From positions 124,001-188,000 of the forward strand of contig JAKUHH010000032.1 in NCBI GenBank assembly GCA_022701365.1: a stretch of DNA of 64,000 nucleotides, in the 5' to 3' direction. The translations under genes were made by a program, and so were the position numbers. Source of the stretch: Mycocentrospora acerina (lineage: Eukaryota; Ascomycota; Dothideomycetes; Pleosporales). Positions 47,001-56,971 of this stretch are shown piece after piece. The notes beneath the pieces are model-generated. The model had not been told where the DNA came from, made no database searches, and worked only from the letters and a program-made list of their open reading frames with translations. Every line of letters starts with the position of its first letter. Positions within the stretch are counted from its first letter, which is position 1.

Positions 47001-48222
47001 TGATCCACCACCTGCTGCGACAGTGTTGATGTCCAGCTGTGGAGATTGAATTGTAACACCTGCCGTTGTGGTCTCAAAGACATGATCATAACGCCCAGCG
47101 CCGTATCGACTGACATCTGTACTTGTGCCACCCATGTCGAAACCGATGACGGGGATCTTAGTCTCTGCGTCGTAGCTTGTTAGTGCATACCCTACCACGC
47201 CACCTGCAGGCCCTGACAGGATAGCTTTGAGGCCCGAGAAGATGTCGACATCGACAAGCCCGCCGTCAGACTGCATGAACTCGCACCGCGCGCCCTTGGA
47301 GCCTGCTTCTCGCTTCACACTCTTGCTGCCCAGACCGCCCTCAAACCCGGAGGAGAATCCATCGATATACTTCCTGATGGCAGGCGTGAGATATGCGTCT
47401 GCGCAGGCCGACGTAGCGCGAGGCACCAGCTTGATCATGGGCATGAGCTCGTGACTGAGACTCACGTGCTCGAAGCCAATATCTTTGGCAATAAGGCCAA
47501 CCAGAGCTTCGTGATTGGGGTATGTGTAGCCGTGCATTAGGCAGACTGCAATGCTCCTCAGTCCACTGTCGTACACCTCTTGTAGCTGCTTCCTAATCAC
47601 ATCCTCCTGTGGCCTCTGCAGAATGCGCACCGTTTCTCCCGACAAGCCCTTGACGAGATCTGCACCCGTGCCTGCCTCTTCTATTGACTGGGCCTGGGTG
47701 ACCTTCCTCTCTGGGTCCTCGGCATAGTCCTCGAGCGTAACTCTCTCGTCAATCTCGACGACCTTTTTGTACAAGACCTCGGGCTTTCTGATGTCCAGCG
47801 CAAAGATGTCTGGGCGGCTCTGGTTCCCAATGGCTAGACAGTCTTTAAAGCCCTTTGTCACCACCATGGCAATGTCTTCGCCCTTGCGCTCCAGCAGCGC
47901 ATTAGTCGCGACTGTAGTTCCCATGCGGATGCTCTCGATCTTGCTCGTATCGAGGGGCACACCGCGTGGAATGTCGACGCCGGTGAAGTGTGACAGCAGA
48001 CGGCGGATGCCTTCAAGCGGCGCATCAGCGTAGTTTGCTGGATCGACTGAAAGCAGCTTGATGACGACGTCATCTTCCATCTTGCCAGTCCCGGGGTTGC
48101 CCACGCAGTCTGTAAACGTGCCGCCGCGCTGACAGCATCAGCAACAATTCCATCATGGGAAGAAGTGCACACACATCTATCGCTATGCGGATTCCCCGCG
48201 CGCCAATCTGAGGGGCTGCCAT
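44025..48222 (-). CDS. OXP1: 5-oxoprolinase (ATP-dependent), HyuA-HyuB fusion
   Basis: Three exons: 48222-48175, 48128-45677 and 45616-44025, with introns of 46 and 60 bp; product 1363 residues. The tiny first exon supplies IRIAID, which joins RGGTFTDCVG, the phosphate-binding start of the hydantoinase/oxoprolinase fold. The HyuA half has FDMGGTSTDVSRYG and the GGAGGQHAVAIAEALG block. The HyuB half begins at APHLPVHLGSMS and contains HPMYGGTHLPDITV, GNHNAPEAVTYSAI and a closing TPGGGGWG. The enzyme hydrolyses 5-oxo-L-proline to L-glutamate with ATP, in the glutathione (gamma-glutamyl) cycle, probably in the cytosol. Length is slightly above yeast Oxp1 because of a Ser/Gly-rich C-terminal tail. 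Confidence 0.95.
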
Positions 48223-48405
48223 GTTGTATGCTGCGTAGTTGGGGCTATAGGGCTATAGGGCTACCAAGGCTGGTTGATGTGATTGCAGAGCTTCAGGCAA
48301 TTGGAACAACATCAATGGCACACATCAGTAAGGGGAGGAAGAGGGATCAGCTACAAGGCTGAAAATATGCTATTGCTATGTAATCTTGTCGGGGACCGTA
48401 CTTCT

Positions 48406-48420
48406 CAACACGTGAGGCGA
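48406..48420. promoter_or_regulatory. CACGTG-containing 15-mer shared with fimbrin upstream region
   Basis: CAACACGTGAGGCGA occurs here, 184 bp upstream of the 5-oxoprolinase ATG, and identically at 28066-28080, upstream of fimbrin. CACGTG is a bHLH-type E-box. Confidence 0.35.
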
Positions 48421-48971
48421 GGTGGGGGTCATTGTGCATGCCCCGCGTCGAGCGTCACGTCTGGATTGGTCAGCACCCGCCTCGCAGCAAACTGCCGACG
48501 CGTCTCTCTTCTTGACTCTTGCCGTCTACCACTACGAACGAGCAACGCAGATTACAACCAGACCGGCGCATTCTTGCAGTTGACTACTGAGGTGTGGGCG
48601 TTGACCATCTCAACTTATGCCTATATACCGTCATCAGCAAACGCCGTCCAATTGCAAAACGTTAGACGCAGACGATTCGATATGAAGAACCTAAGCTGCT
48701 CATGTGCGTCACAACAGAGCATATGGTCTTGGAGTTGTGTACTCTGGGAGCCACATGCTAAGAGAGTTGCTCATTGAGTACATATTCTTTCTTTGACATT
48801 GTGCTTCACGACCCTCTCTCTCTCTCTTTCCTGCGATTGAAACTCAGCCTTGTGAGGCGATGAAATGGTAGAAAAAAATGGCTTGAAAGAGCTGAGAAAC
48901 GCCCATCAGGGGAGGGGGCGCTTGCTAATAATATCGCATTCCACCCAGGACGACAATCTCAACAAAATAAA

Positions 48972-49397
48972 ATGGTTGAGCCCTGTCTCACACGTCTGCA
49001 TCTATTGGTTTTTACGAATGGGGGAATACCCCCGGAGACCGACGCATCTGCTGTCCAGGAATTCCTGATCTACATGTCTGACCCAAGTTTGCGGTATTAT
49101 ACACAGTCCCTGCAGTATCTCTCACATGCTCCCTCGGATGTCGATGGTCGCAATGCTGATCCTGTACCTGAAGACCGTCGTCACGCCCTGGCTAGCCTAG
49201 CGCTAAACCTTGCACGAGATTTTCCTGACAGACAACATCATAGCGTAGGATGGCCTGGTTGCATTACCGTAATTGAAGAACCCTGTTCACAAGCCTTGTT
49301 CGCTCAAGCGGAGGAAAGTACCGCGAACCTGCGGCATTGGCACCAAAAAAGCTTGTGCTTTACACTACTTTGTAGCAAGTCATGTGCTACACAGTAG
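48972..49397 (+). CDS. Orphan open frame, 141 residues
   Basis: An ATG-started frame with ordinary protein-like composition (EFLIYMSDPSLRYYTQSLQY, EDRRHALASLALNLARDF) and no low complexity. I recognise no family, signal peptide or membrane segment. No TATA box or obvious introns. It may be a real lineage-specific gene, a fragment of one, or a chance frame. Confidence 0.3.
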   Translation: MVEPCLTRLHLLVFTNGGIPPETDASAVQEFLIYMSDPSLRYYTQSLQYLSHAPSDVDGRNADPVPEDRRHALASLALNLARDFPDRQHHSVGWPGCITVIEEPCSQALFAQAEESTANLRHWHQKSLCFTLLCSKSCATQ

Positions 49398-49986
49398 TAG
49401 AGTCTTCAACTAGCACAGCAAATCTCGCACAAAATCAAATCAGACGAGAGTAGCTTTAGCACAGCCAAATTGTGCCTGCCTAAACGAACGCCGCTCCCGC
49501 GAACCTGGGGTACAGGCTTCCCCGCATTATCACCAAAGGACTAATTCCCAAAATGGTCTTCCCAGATCTTCAATTCACTCTCCCCCCTTTGAAGCGGGCA
49601 ATACTCTCGTTTGAACGAAGAAACTTGGTATCGTCACATCACCAACCCCGCATTTCATATGGACATGATCTACGTTTGGGCGACTGTAACCTGAGGATTT
49701 GCGGGTCAGTATGCGGAGTGCACTGAATGTGAGCATTGGAGCCGTCTCCTCCAAGCAAATATCATTATCAGAAGACAAGAAACCGCACGGGCTGTCGTAT
49801 GAGATGGCAGATTGGCCGAGGAACACTTTCCATCTCGAAAGCCATTCGCTCCTGCTGGTCCCAGCCTGTCAATCAAGGCAACCCCAATATCTAGCATTCT
49901 ATGCACGATGACCAACAGAAATCAAAACCAGATGGGAATAACAAAGACTGACGACAATACTGCGGCTGATCAGCTCCTCGTCAGGG

Positions 49987-49993
49987 TATAAAA
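49987..49993 (+). promoter_or_regulatory. TATA box of the CFEM gene
   Basis: TATAAAA, 92 bp before the ATG at 50085, nearly the same spacing as in the secreted protein gene at 40672. Confidence 0.65.
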
Positions 49994-50084
49994 CAGCTCA
50001 AAGCACGCAAGATGGTTCACTTCTCACATCATCATCATCACCACAAACTCCCTACCAACAGCCAAACATCAGCAACTAGTCAAA

Positions 50085-50470
50085 ATGAAGTCCTCCATCA
50101 TTATCTCCACTCTCACCCTCCTCTTTGCCTCTTCCGTTGCTGCCCAGGCGCAATGCGACGCCGCTGCCGCCGCCATCCCAGCATGTGGTGTACGTCACTC
50201 CACATCATCCCATTCCATGCCTTGATCTTCACCCACTGTTCATTGCTACTCCGTCTTTTTATCTAATTCCCTCAGGTTACCTGCATTAGCAACGCCGCTG
50301 CTGCACAGGGCTGCCCCAACACCCCATCCGACTACACCTGCCTCTGCACCAATGAATCGGCCATCGAATCCGCAGCCACCAGCTGCGTCCTGAGTGCTTG
50401 TGGATTCTTGACTGCTTTGGATGTTCAGAGCAAGGCAAGGGCTGTTTGCGATTGCGTGACAGGTTCTTAG
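50085..50470 (+). CDS. Small secreted cysteine-rich CFEM-type protein
   Basis: Exons 50085-50189 and 50276-50470; the 86-bp intron is phase 0 (GTACGT donor, CTCAG acceptor). The 99-residue product has a signal peptide (residues 1-20, ending SSVAAQA) and ten cysteines in the mature part. The order C...C...C...C...CLC...C...C...C.C and the stretch PSDYTCLCTN match the CFEM domain, found in fungal surface proteins that bind haem or act as effectors. No GPI-anchor signal follows (the chain ends CVTGS), so it is probably released. It is preceded by a TATA box and sits in a gene-poor setting, as effector-like genes often do. Confidence 0.85.
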
Positions 50471-51301
50471 AGGAACTTGGGCGAATAGTGGGGGGATTGG
50501 GAAACATATAGTCATCTCTCACTACGTGTAGCGGCCAAAACTGTCACCAATTTTGAGATGAGAGTCGTTGGATGATGGAAATATCACACGATAGCTGATT
50601 TACCTCTATGATTATTTCCACAAATCAAAACCATCGTACCTCTGTTTGCCTTGTGTTTATTTTTATCTTGAATGTGAATATGATGGTGCAAAACAGCAGA
50701 TGCCAATGTGAAGTATGTTTTGTTTGAGTGGATTCTAGAAACCCAAGACTCTCACACTAAAATTATCCAAATCCCGCTTTGAACTTACAGATTTTGAAAT
50801 TACATATTTTACCAATTCCTTTCGCGTATCTGTGTCCCGTCGAGCTTCAACGTCACAGCATTATTCTTTTCGCACCTCCGATCTAACCCTTATATTGTAG
50901 CTCACTTCTTTCTTGCGTGCCCGCCCAAACACAATTGTACTTCTTCACAATCGTAAGCGGTTTCAGTTGATGAAATTTTTTTCATGTACCTTCAACATCG
51001 CTATGCTGATGGTCAAGTCAAAGTATGTGCATTTTTTTTGACGAGAGGCGAGAGAGCAAGGAACAAGCAAGCTACTGCGGTGGGATGAGTTTTAGAGCAA
51101 TGTGACCAGGGTTAGACATTTAGATATGTCAGAGAATGTGTAAAATACGTAGAGCAGATGATTATCTATAATGCAAAGCTACGTAACAGTCCAAATACAA
51201 AATCAAAACAAGTTAAGCAGTTCATTATTCGTAATACCTAAAAGATACTCACAGTTCTTGTACCCTTTCCTCTCCCTATCAGGGAACACCCATAATTAGT
51301 G
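50471..51301. other. Convergent intergenic region
   Basis: AT-rich, with T-runs near 50980 and 51035. No gene recognised; it holds the 3' flanks of the CFEM and glycosyltransferase genes. Confidence 0.5.
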
Positions 51302-52684
51302 CTATGTGAACCCCGCACCATCCTTACCTCTCGCCGCTGCAAACTCCTCACTTTGATAAAACTCCATCATATCCCACCACCCCTTCTTCCACTCCCTATC
51401 CAGCCAATTCTCCCCCCTCGACGCACTATTATCCCACCATAGCTTCTCATGCACGACATTCATCATCCCCTCCTCATCCTCCCTTGTATAGATCGAGCCC
51501 CACTTCCTCTCCAGCTGCGTCGCCGGAAACGCGCCATCGATGCTAAATTGCCAGTTTAAAAACCCCTGCTCTGACAACATGATGTTATACGAGTCGGTTT
51601 TGAGGTAGTTCTGCATGAAGCGCTTGTGCATGCGCTCCGAAGGCGTAAACACCATGCTCCCACAGTTGATTTCTGGCTTTGCGTCCGCGCCGAGGGTGAG
51701 CGCCGTGCCAGCGAAAATATACGGCTCACACCAAGGGGTTCCGTCGGTCCAGTCATCGAGTGTGAGCTTTGCTGCATCGCAGTCATGTAGAGGCGGGATG
51801 TCAAACATGGCGTCGATGGGGGCGACGGGGAAGGCGTCCGCGTCGAGGAACAGATAGCGCGAGAACTCAGTTTCGGCCCACATGTTGAGTTTGGTGAAGA
51901 GATCTTTCCATCGCTTTTGAATGCCGGGGACGTGGGGGTCCCAGTCTAGGGGGGCGAGCTCGCGGACAATGGCTCCCGCGCCGGAGAGGAGGGCGCGTTG
52001 TTCTTGGGAGACGTAATGTGCGACAAAGACTACGAAGGGGTACTTGGTGGTTTTGGAGCGCTGGGACCAGAGTACGCGGTGGACGACATTGTGGGTCGCG
52101 AGGTAGAATGGGTCTTTGAGGGAGGGGTTGTGCCCGGACAGAAAGGTTGCGTAAGCGTACGTCTTGGGTCCGTCAGGAACGTAGTTGTGGGGTTTGTGGA
52201 GGCTGAACTTTTGCAAGACAGAGATGGGCAGGTCTAGGTCAAGGTCTTTCTGAAAGGCCCAACCATCTTCCATAAGAGGTGCTTCGGAGGCAGGCTGAAC
52301 ATTGTCCGATGGAGAGAAGTTGGGAATATCGACATGAGATTGTGGATTTGCTGGCAACTCTGCTGGAAGATTTTCCGACGCTTCCGGTGATGGAAGTGGC
52401 GAAGAAGAGCTCGCCAGCGCTTCTACTGACAGTTTATCAAGTGCTGGGCCACTGTAGAACAACGGCCGGTCAGGAGTATTGGACCCAGGTTGCGGTTTTG
52501 CAACACCATTTCGGTTTGTCGATGGCGTCTGAGATGCCTGGCTACCAGAAGCCTTGCGTTCCGTATCGCCATACGGCTTGTAAGAGTGGTAGGTATCCGT
52601 CAAGTCGGACTGGTGATGCGCAAAAACAAAGAACAACCCGAACAGCACCACGCATGCGACTGCCACGTTCACCCTTCGTCGCAT
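51302..52684 (-). CDS. GT8-like glycosyltransferase, type II membrane protein
   Basis: Intronless 460-residue protein. Residues 4-22 form a signal-anchor helix (VNVAVACVVLFGLFFVFAH), followed by a Ser/Pro-rich stem up to about residue 150, a Golgi-enzyme layout. The catalytic part has YATFLSGHNPSLKDPFYLAT, the metal-binding DxD in FLDADAFPV (near residue 281), CGSMVFTPSERMHKRFM and SEQGFLNWQF, as in glycogenin-like GT8 nucleotide-sugar transferases. The donor sugar cannot be deduced. It is followed on the same strand by an acyltransferase gene and then by a divergent GT32 gene. Confidence 0.85.
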   Translation of the reverse strand: MRRRVNVAVACVVLFGLFFVFAHHQSDLTDTYHSYKPYGDTERKASGSQASQTPSTNRNGVAKPQPGSNTPDRPLFYSGPALDKLSVEALASSSSPLPSPEASENLPAELPANPQSHVDIPNFSPSDNVQPASEAPLMEDGWAFQKDLDLDLPISVLQKFSLHKPHNYVPDGPKTYAYATFLSGHNPSLKDPFYLATHNVVHRVLWSQRSKTTKYPFVVFVAHYVSQEQRALLSGAGAIVRELAPLDWDPHVPGIQKRWKDLFTKLNMWAETEFSRYLFLDADAFPVAPIDAMFDIPPLHDCDAAKLTLDDWTDGTPWCEPYIFAGTALTLGADAKPEINCGSMVFTPSERMHKRFMQNYLKTDSYNIMLSEQGFLNWQFSIDGAFPATQLERKWGSIYTREDEEGMMNVVHEKLWWDNSASRGENWLDREWKKGWWDMMEFYQSEEFAAARGKDGAGFT

Positions 52685-53342
52685 GGTCGAAGCTATACTA
52701 GACTATCGCTAAAAAATCTGCCCTGCTAATGAATTCTCGAACCTGGTATGGAATCGAGCATGGACTTTCAGAAGATCCCCCGTGCTCCGAGTACTGATCA
52801 GTCTGAGCACGCGACAAGACGAACAATATGCGCGAACCTGTTCAGATGGACGCATTTCACATGCTGAGCAGTACCTACGAAAAGTCCCGAGGAGATTTGC
52901 TGCAAAAAGCAGTAGTTCGACGCCACATGATTCATGCAGAAGCTATCCGCGTTACGTATTGGGTCCCTGACATTCACCCCGCATGAGGGAGTTGCCGCTC
53001 GGACGATCCCCATGGGGTGCACGACAGCGGCCGATACTCCGGTCTTGGCCCTCGAAACAAGCATTTTCGCCGAGAGCTAGCGTAAGATTTGCTCCTTCCC
53101 GAGGCATGTCATCATTGTGTACATTGTGAACGTGACATGCTACGTGTGATGGTGATGAACACACTCCTTCAGAAGGATTATTTGTGGGTGCTTACACGCC
53201 GCATGCGAAAAGTGGGAACAGAGAGAATGTCACCGTCAAGGTTTGGTTTGAATGCTTGCAATTTTTTTTTAAAAATACAACCTGGACTAGCGAAGAGTGG
53301 CAGGGATTAATATTGCCTCCGACCCTGTCCCATTGGCACGGC
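52685..53342. other. Intergenic, GT8 promoter and acyltransferase 3' flank
   Basis: No gene recognised; frames are short. A T-run lies at about 53260-53270. Confidence 0.5.
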
Positions 53343-54827
53343 CTACCTCCGCAGCTGCTCTGATTGTGCAAGTGTCCTGCGAAAGAACCAATTTGATACC
53401 TTGACGCTCGGCTCATCGACCAGTTTGGTTACCAGTTCTGCGGCATAAAGTGTAATGGGAAACATTACGAGTTGTTGAGCCCAAAAAGCTGGCTCAAATC
53501 CCATTGGGCCCGCCGTAGAGATTGGAAATGTGTTGATCCATTGGGGGATGTTATCCTTGTGCCCCGCCCGTTCGAGACCCACTGCGGCGCAGAGCCTGTC
53601 GCCCAGTGTCCAGATCAGGTGCCCGTGAACTAGATAAAGCGCAAAAGAGATGCGAGCAAGGTACTGGCAAAGCCGTGATTCGAAGAAACGTTTCAACCAT
53701 GGCAGGCGGGGTACCGATGCAACCAAGAGAAAGGCTCCCCAAAACAAGTAGAACCACTCTGCGTCAAAAACTGCCTGGGGCTTGAGATGCGAGAGCAATT
53801 TCCAGCCGGGAGAATTGGCAAGCCCTTGAGCATGGTCTGGTGAGCGTGCAAGCGGCACGCCGCCTAAGTAAAGCGCGACGATGAACAAGTGGAAAAAGAT
53901 GAGCTCCTTGAATCCTTCGAATTTGGCCAGAAATCTGGGCTGCTTTTCATCGAGAGCGAGTAAATCGAGATCGCAAAGCAGCATGCCTGACATGAACAAA
54001 GCGCCGTACCAGCCGTCGACAATGTACAAGAAGTAGACGATTAATCCAACTTCGCACCAGAGCCGAGCGTTTCTGGTGCATCTGGAAAAAGCGGAGAGTG
54101 CGGTGTATATGACAATTGAGCCTTTGAACTCGATAGGGATGGACCACAAGAGGGGAGAGTACTGGCTTGTGAAAGTGTAGATATCACCACTGAATACGAA
54201 GCTGTAATTCTTGAATGTGTAGTACCAGTTCCTGAGAACTTCGGGGAATGTACTGCCCTGACTCTTAAGGCCGTCAATCCAGATTCCGGTGTAGTACAAG
54301 TATGTAATCCAGACCAGAGTGACCACGATGACTGGGAAGTAGAGTCTTAGCCATCGCCGGAAGAGAGCAGAGCCAACGCTGTCTGCAGCGTTAAGGATTT
54401 GGCCTTTCTGAATCAAACTCAACCCTTTGACGGAGAGAACATATCCAGATATAACAAAGAAGATTGCAACTGCGAAATGACCACCCGAGAAAAACAGGCG
54501 CACGAAAGGAAGCGCAGCAAAGTAACGCTGGCCTTCAAAGCCAAAGGAGTTCTCATAGATCAAATCGCCTTTGTTCCCATGTGCCCATAGTTGGTGGTGA
54601 TGAAGATAGACTAGGAATGCTGCAAATCCTCTCAGGCCATCCAGCCATGCTGTAGGTCGAAGTGGCTTTTTTATAGCGCTAGAACCGCCGGGTCGAAGTT
54701 TGAAAAATTCTGGTCGGACAATGTCCAAACTCCATCTTGCAGACCTCGCAGGCTTCCAGCTCGTAAATCCAGATCCAACTTCCTTTTCGCGGTCGCGGTC
54801 CAAGAGACCATCAAATTTTGCTGGCAT
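53343..54827 (-). CDS. Membrane acyltransferase, acyltransferase-3 family
   Basis: Intronless 494-residue protein with about ten hydrophobic helices. The family start is RPTAWLDGLRGFAAFLVYLHHH (near residues 57-78), where the last His lies in the position of the proposed catalytic His, and it includes GGHFAVAIFFVISGYVLS and, near the end, ARISFALYLVHGHLIW. The acyltransferase-3 family adds acetyl or other acyl groups to sugars and lipids in membranes (bacterial OafA, fungal wall O-acetylation). The adjacent glycosyltransferases suggest a glycan as acceptor; this is inference. The N-terminal about 50 residues are charged and probably cytosolic. Confidence 0.9.
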   Translation of the reverse strand: MPAKFDGLLDRDREKEVGSGFTSWKPARSARWSLDIVRPEFFKLRPGGSSAIKKPLRPTAWLDGLRGFAAFLVYLHHHQLWAHGNKGDLIYENSFGFEGQRYFAALPFVRLFFSGGHFAVAIFFVISGYVLSVKGLSLIQKGQILNAADSVGSALFRRWLRLYFPVIVVTLVWITYLYYTGIWIDGLKSQGSTFPEVLRNWYYTFKNYSFVFSGDIYTFTSQYSPLLWSIPIEFKGSIVIYTALSAFSRCTRNARLWCEVGLIVYFLYIVDGWYGALFMSGMLLCDLDLLALDEKQPRFLAKFEGFKELIFFHLFIVALYLGGVPLARSPDHAQGLANSPGWKLLSHLKPQAVFDAEWFYLFWGAFLLVASVPRLPWLKRFFESRLCQYLARISFALYLVHGHLIWTLGDRLCAAVGLERAGHKDNIPQWINTFPISTAGPMGFEPAFWAQQLVMFPITLYAAELVTKLVDEPSVKVSNWFFRRTLAQSEQLRR

Positions 54828-55686
54828 TGTGTCTATTCAGGTGGGAGAAGCTGAGTGTATGGTAGCGTGGGGAAGTTTTAACAACGAGAAATGCAGAACT
54901 TTGGCACAAGGTTCCTTCTTCTCTCTTAGCTGCGTATGCTGTTCCAGTCAGTGGTCAAGCGTGTAAGCAATTGCTCGTTCGATGTCGGCGTCTCCATACG
55001 TAGGATTGAGAGCCAACATCATACCGAGGAACTTTGACCCTCGCCAACTCTTTCGTAGATTTAGCGTAGTTTGACTGGCGGGGGGTTGCATGACCTGACG
55101 CGGGGATTCATAGGTCTAGTGCTGCTAGTTCGACGTTGTGAGGCTATCAATCCCGTCAGCCAATTAAAGTGTTTGAAGTGTGTAGCTTGGCGGCACACCT
55201 CCCTCACACCTTCCCGTTAGTAAGACGGCAAGGCTACGAAATGGAATTAATTACTGCCTAGGGTCTTTTTTAGACGTGGCTGCACATGTGGACACCACGG
55301 CACAAGCTTTGCCAGGGAGCTTAGACATCCTGCCTAACCTTTTCAAACCTTGTCCACCGAGACATTGAGAGTGATAATGCGTGCTATGCGTAATGGCTGC
55401 CGACAAGCCGCCTTTGATGTTCACATGTAATGTGATGGGATTTTGAATAGCCAATCGTCTGTCCAGATGCATCGCCAGTTGCTCCCGACGCCGATTAGAT
55501 CGAGAGCGTGCGACAATAGCGGATGTAACTCTTGTCCAATGTACCTAGAAATTATGCTGTGCATGCCGAGGCACAGCCAGGAGATTTGGGGACTAGCTTT
55601 TTGAATCCTAGAAGAAATCTTGGCCTGACCACGCCCCAAAGGGCTGGCAAAGTCTGGGGGTATCGCAGCTCCGTAATAACATCAGC
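54828..55686. other. Divergent promoter region, acyltransferase/GT32
   Basis: About 860 bp between divergent starts. Frames inside are under 90 codons, with no convincing gene and no clear TATA box. Confidence 0.5.
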
Positions 55687-56971
55687 ATGCGCACCCAACA
55701 GTCTCGACCACCTCCACTAAAGCTCCATCTTGACACCAAGATGCCTCCACGCTCTCCTATCGCCTCGCACTTCCGGAGCAGATTGACCACTCAAGTGCGC
55801 AGGGTATTACCTGCCTACATCCTGCTCTTGTTCCTGTGCCTCTTCTTCATTGATACACACATTTTCACCGCCCCTTTTCGAGCTGCCCAGCGCCATCGAA
55901 GAGAACTGAGATATCAACAACCTCTAGTAGCATCGACGTCTGTGATACCCCGAAAAATTTGGCAAACATGGAAAACCGGCCCTCTCGCTTTCGAGCAGCG
56001 CGATTCCGACACGGCGAAAACATGGCCAGCGATGAATCCAAGGTACAGATACGAGGTCCTAACGGACGACAATTCTGATCAGTATGTCGAATGGCATTAC
56101 GGCGTCCATGGGTTTAATCGGCCGGATATTGTCGACGTCTGGAAGCAGCTGAAGATAACTATCATCAAGGCTGACCTCCTCCGCTACCTCGTCATGTATG
56201 CCGAAGGTGGTGTATACGCAGACATAGACGTGGAGTCCATACGGCCTATTGAAAGATTCATACCTGAACGATATGATGAGCACGATGTCGATATGATCAT
56301 CGGGATAGAGATCGATGAGCCGGCTTGGTCAGACCATCCAATCCTAGGTTCCAAATGCAAATCGTTTTGTCAGTGGACGTTCGCGGCCAAGCCTCGACTT
56401 CCAGTCATGATGAGACTCATCGAAAACATCCAAGATTGGCTTCATGATCTGTCGCATCAGAAGGGTGTACCTATTTCAGAATTAAAACTAGACTTCAACG
56501 AGGTAATCAGTGGGACCGGTCCATCGGCCTTCACAGCAGCGGTCCTCGATCAAATGACGGCGCAGAACAACGGAAAAAAGGTGACTTGGGATCTTTTCCA
56601 CAACCTGATTGAGTCAAGACTCCAAAATGGCATACTGGTTCTCAATGTGGAGGCATTCGCCGCTGGCCAAGGGCACTCGGATTCTGGCAACCATGGCTCG
56701 CGAGCGGCATTGGTAAAGCACCACTACCATGCTTCAGGTTGGCCACTCCTACATCCCCGACTTAACCATCCTATGTTCGGTGAGGTCGAGAAGTGCAACT
56801 GGAAGCCAGAATGTATCCATGAATGGGTGAGTTGGATTGTCATTCCACACAAGGCTTGACAACGCTGACAAAAAATAGGATAAGAACGTCGCCGAGTGGG
56901 ATGCACTTTCGAAAGAAGAGCAAGACAAGCGAGTTGCCAATAAGCCACAACAGGCCTTGTTGCCATTATAA
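55687..56971 (+). CDS. GT32-type glycosyltransferase (Och1-like fold)
   Basis: Exons 55687-56826 and 56879-56971 (intron 52 bp, GTGAGT donor, TAG acceptor, phase 0); product 410 residues. The first ATG is at 55687 and a second in-frame ATG at 55741 would remove 18 residues; either keeps the signal-anchor helix VLPAYILLLFLCLFFIDTHIF. The catalytic part has PRKIWQTWKTGP, NPRYRYEVLTDDN, ADLLRYLVMYAEGGVYADID with the metal-binding DxD (near residue 180) and a GTGPSAFT block, all typical of glycosyltransferase family 32. Such enzymes add mannose or related sugars in the Golgi. Confidence 0.9.

Larger units (their letters stand above)
48223..50084. other. 1.9-kb divergent intergenic region
   Basis: It holds the 5-oxoprolinase promoter, a possible orphan frame (48972-49397) and the CFEM gene promoter. 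A CT tract lies near 48822-48830. Confidence 0.5.
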
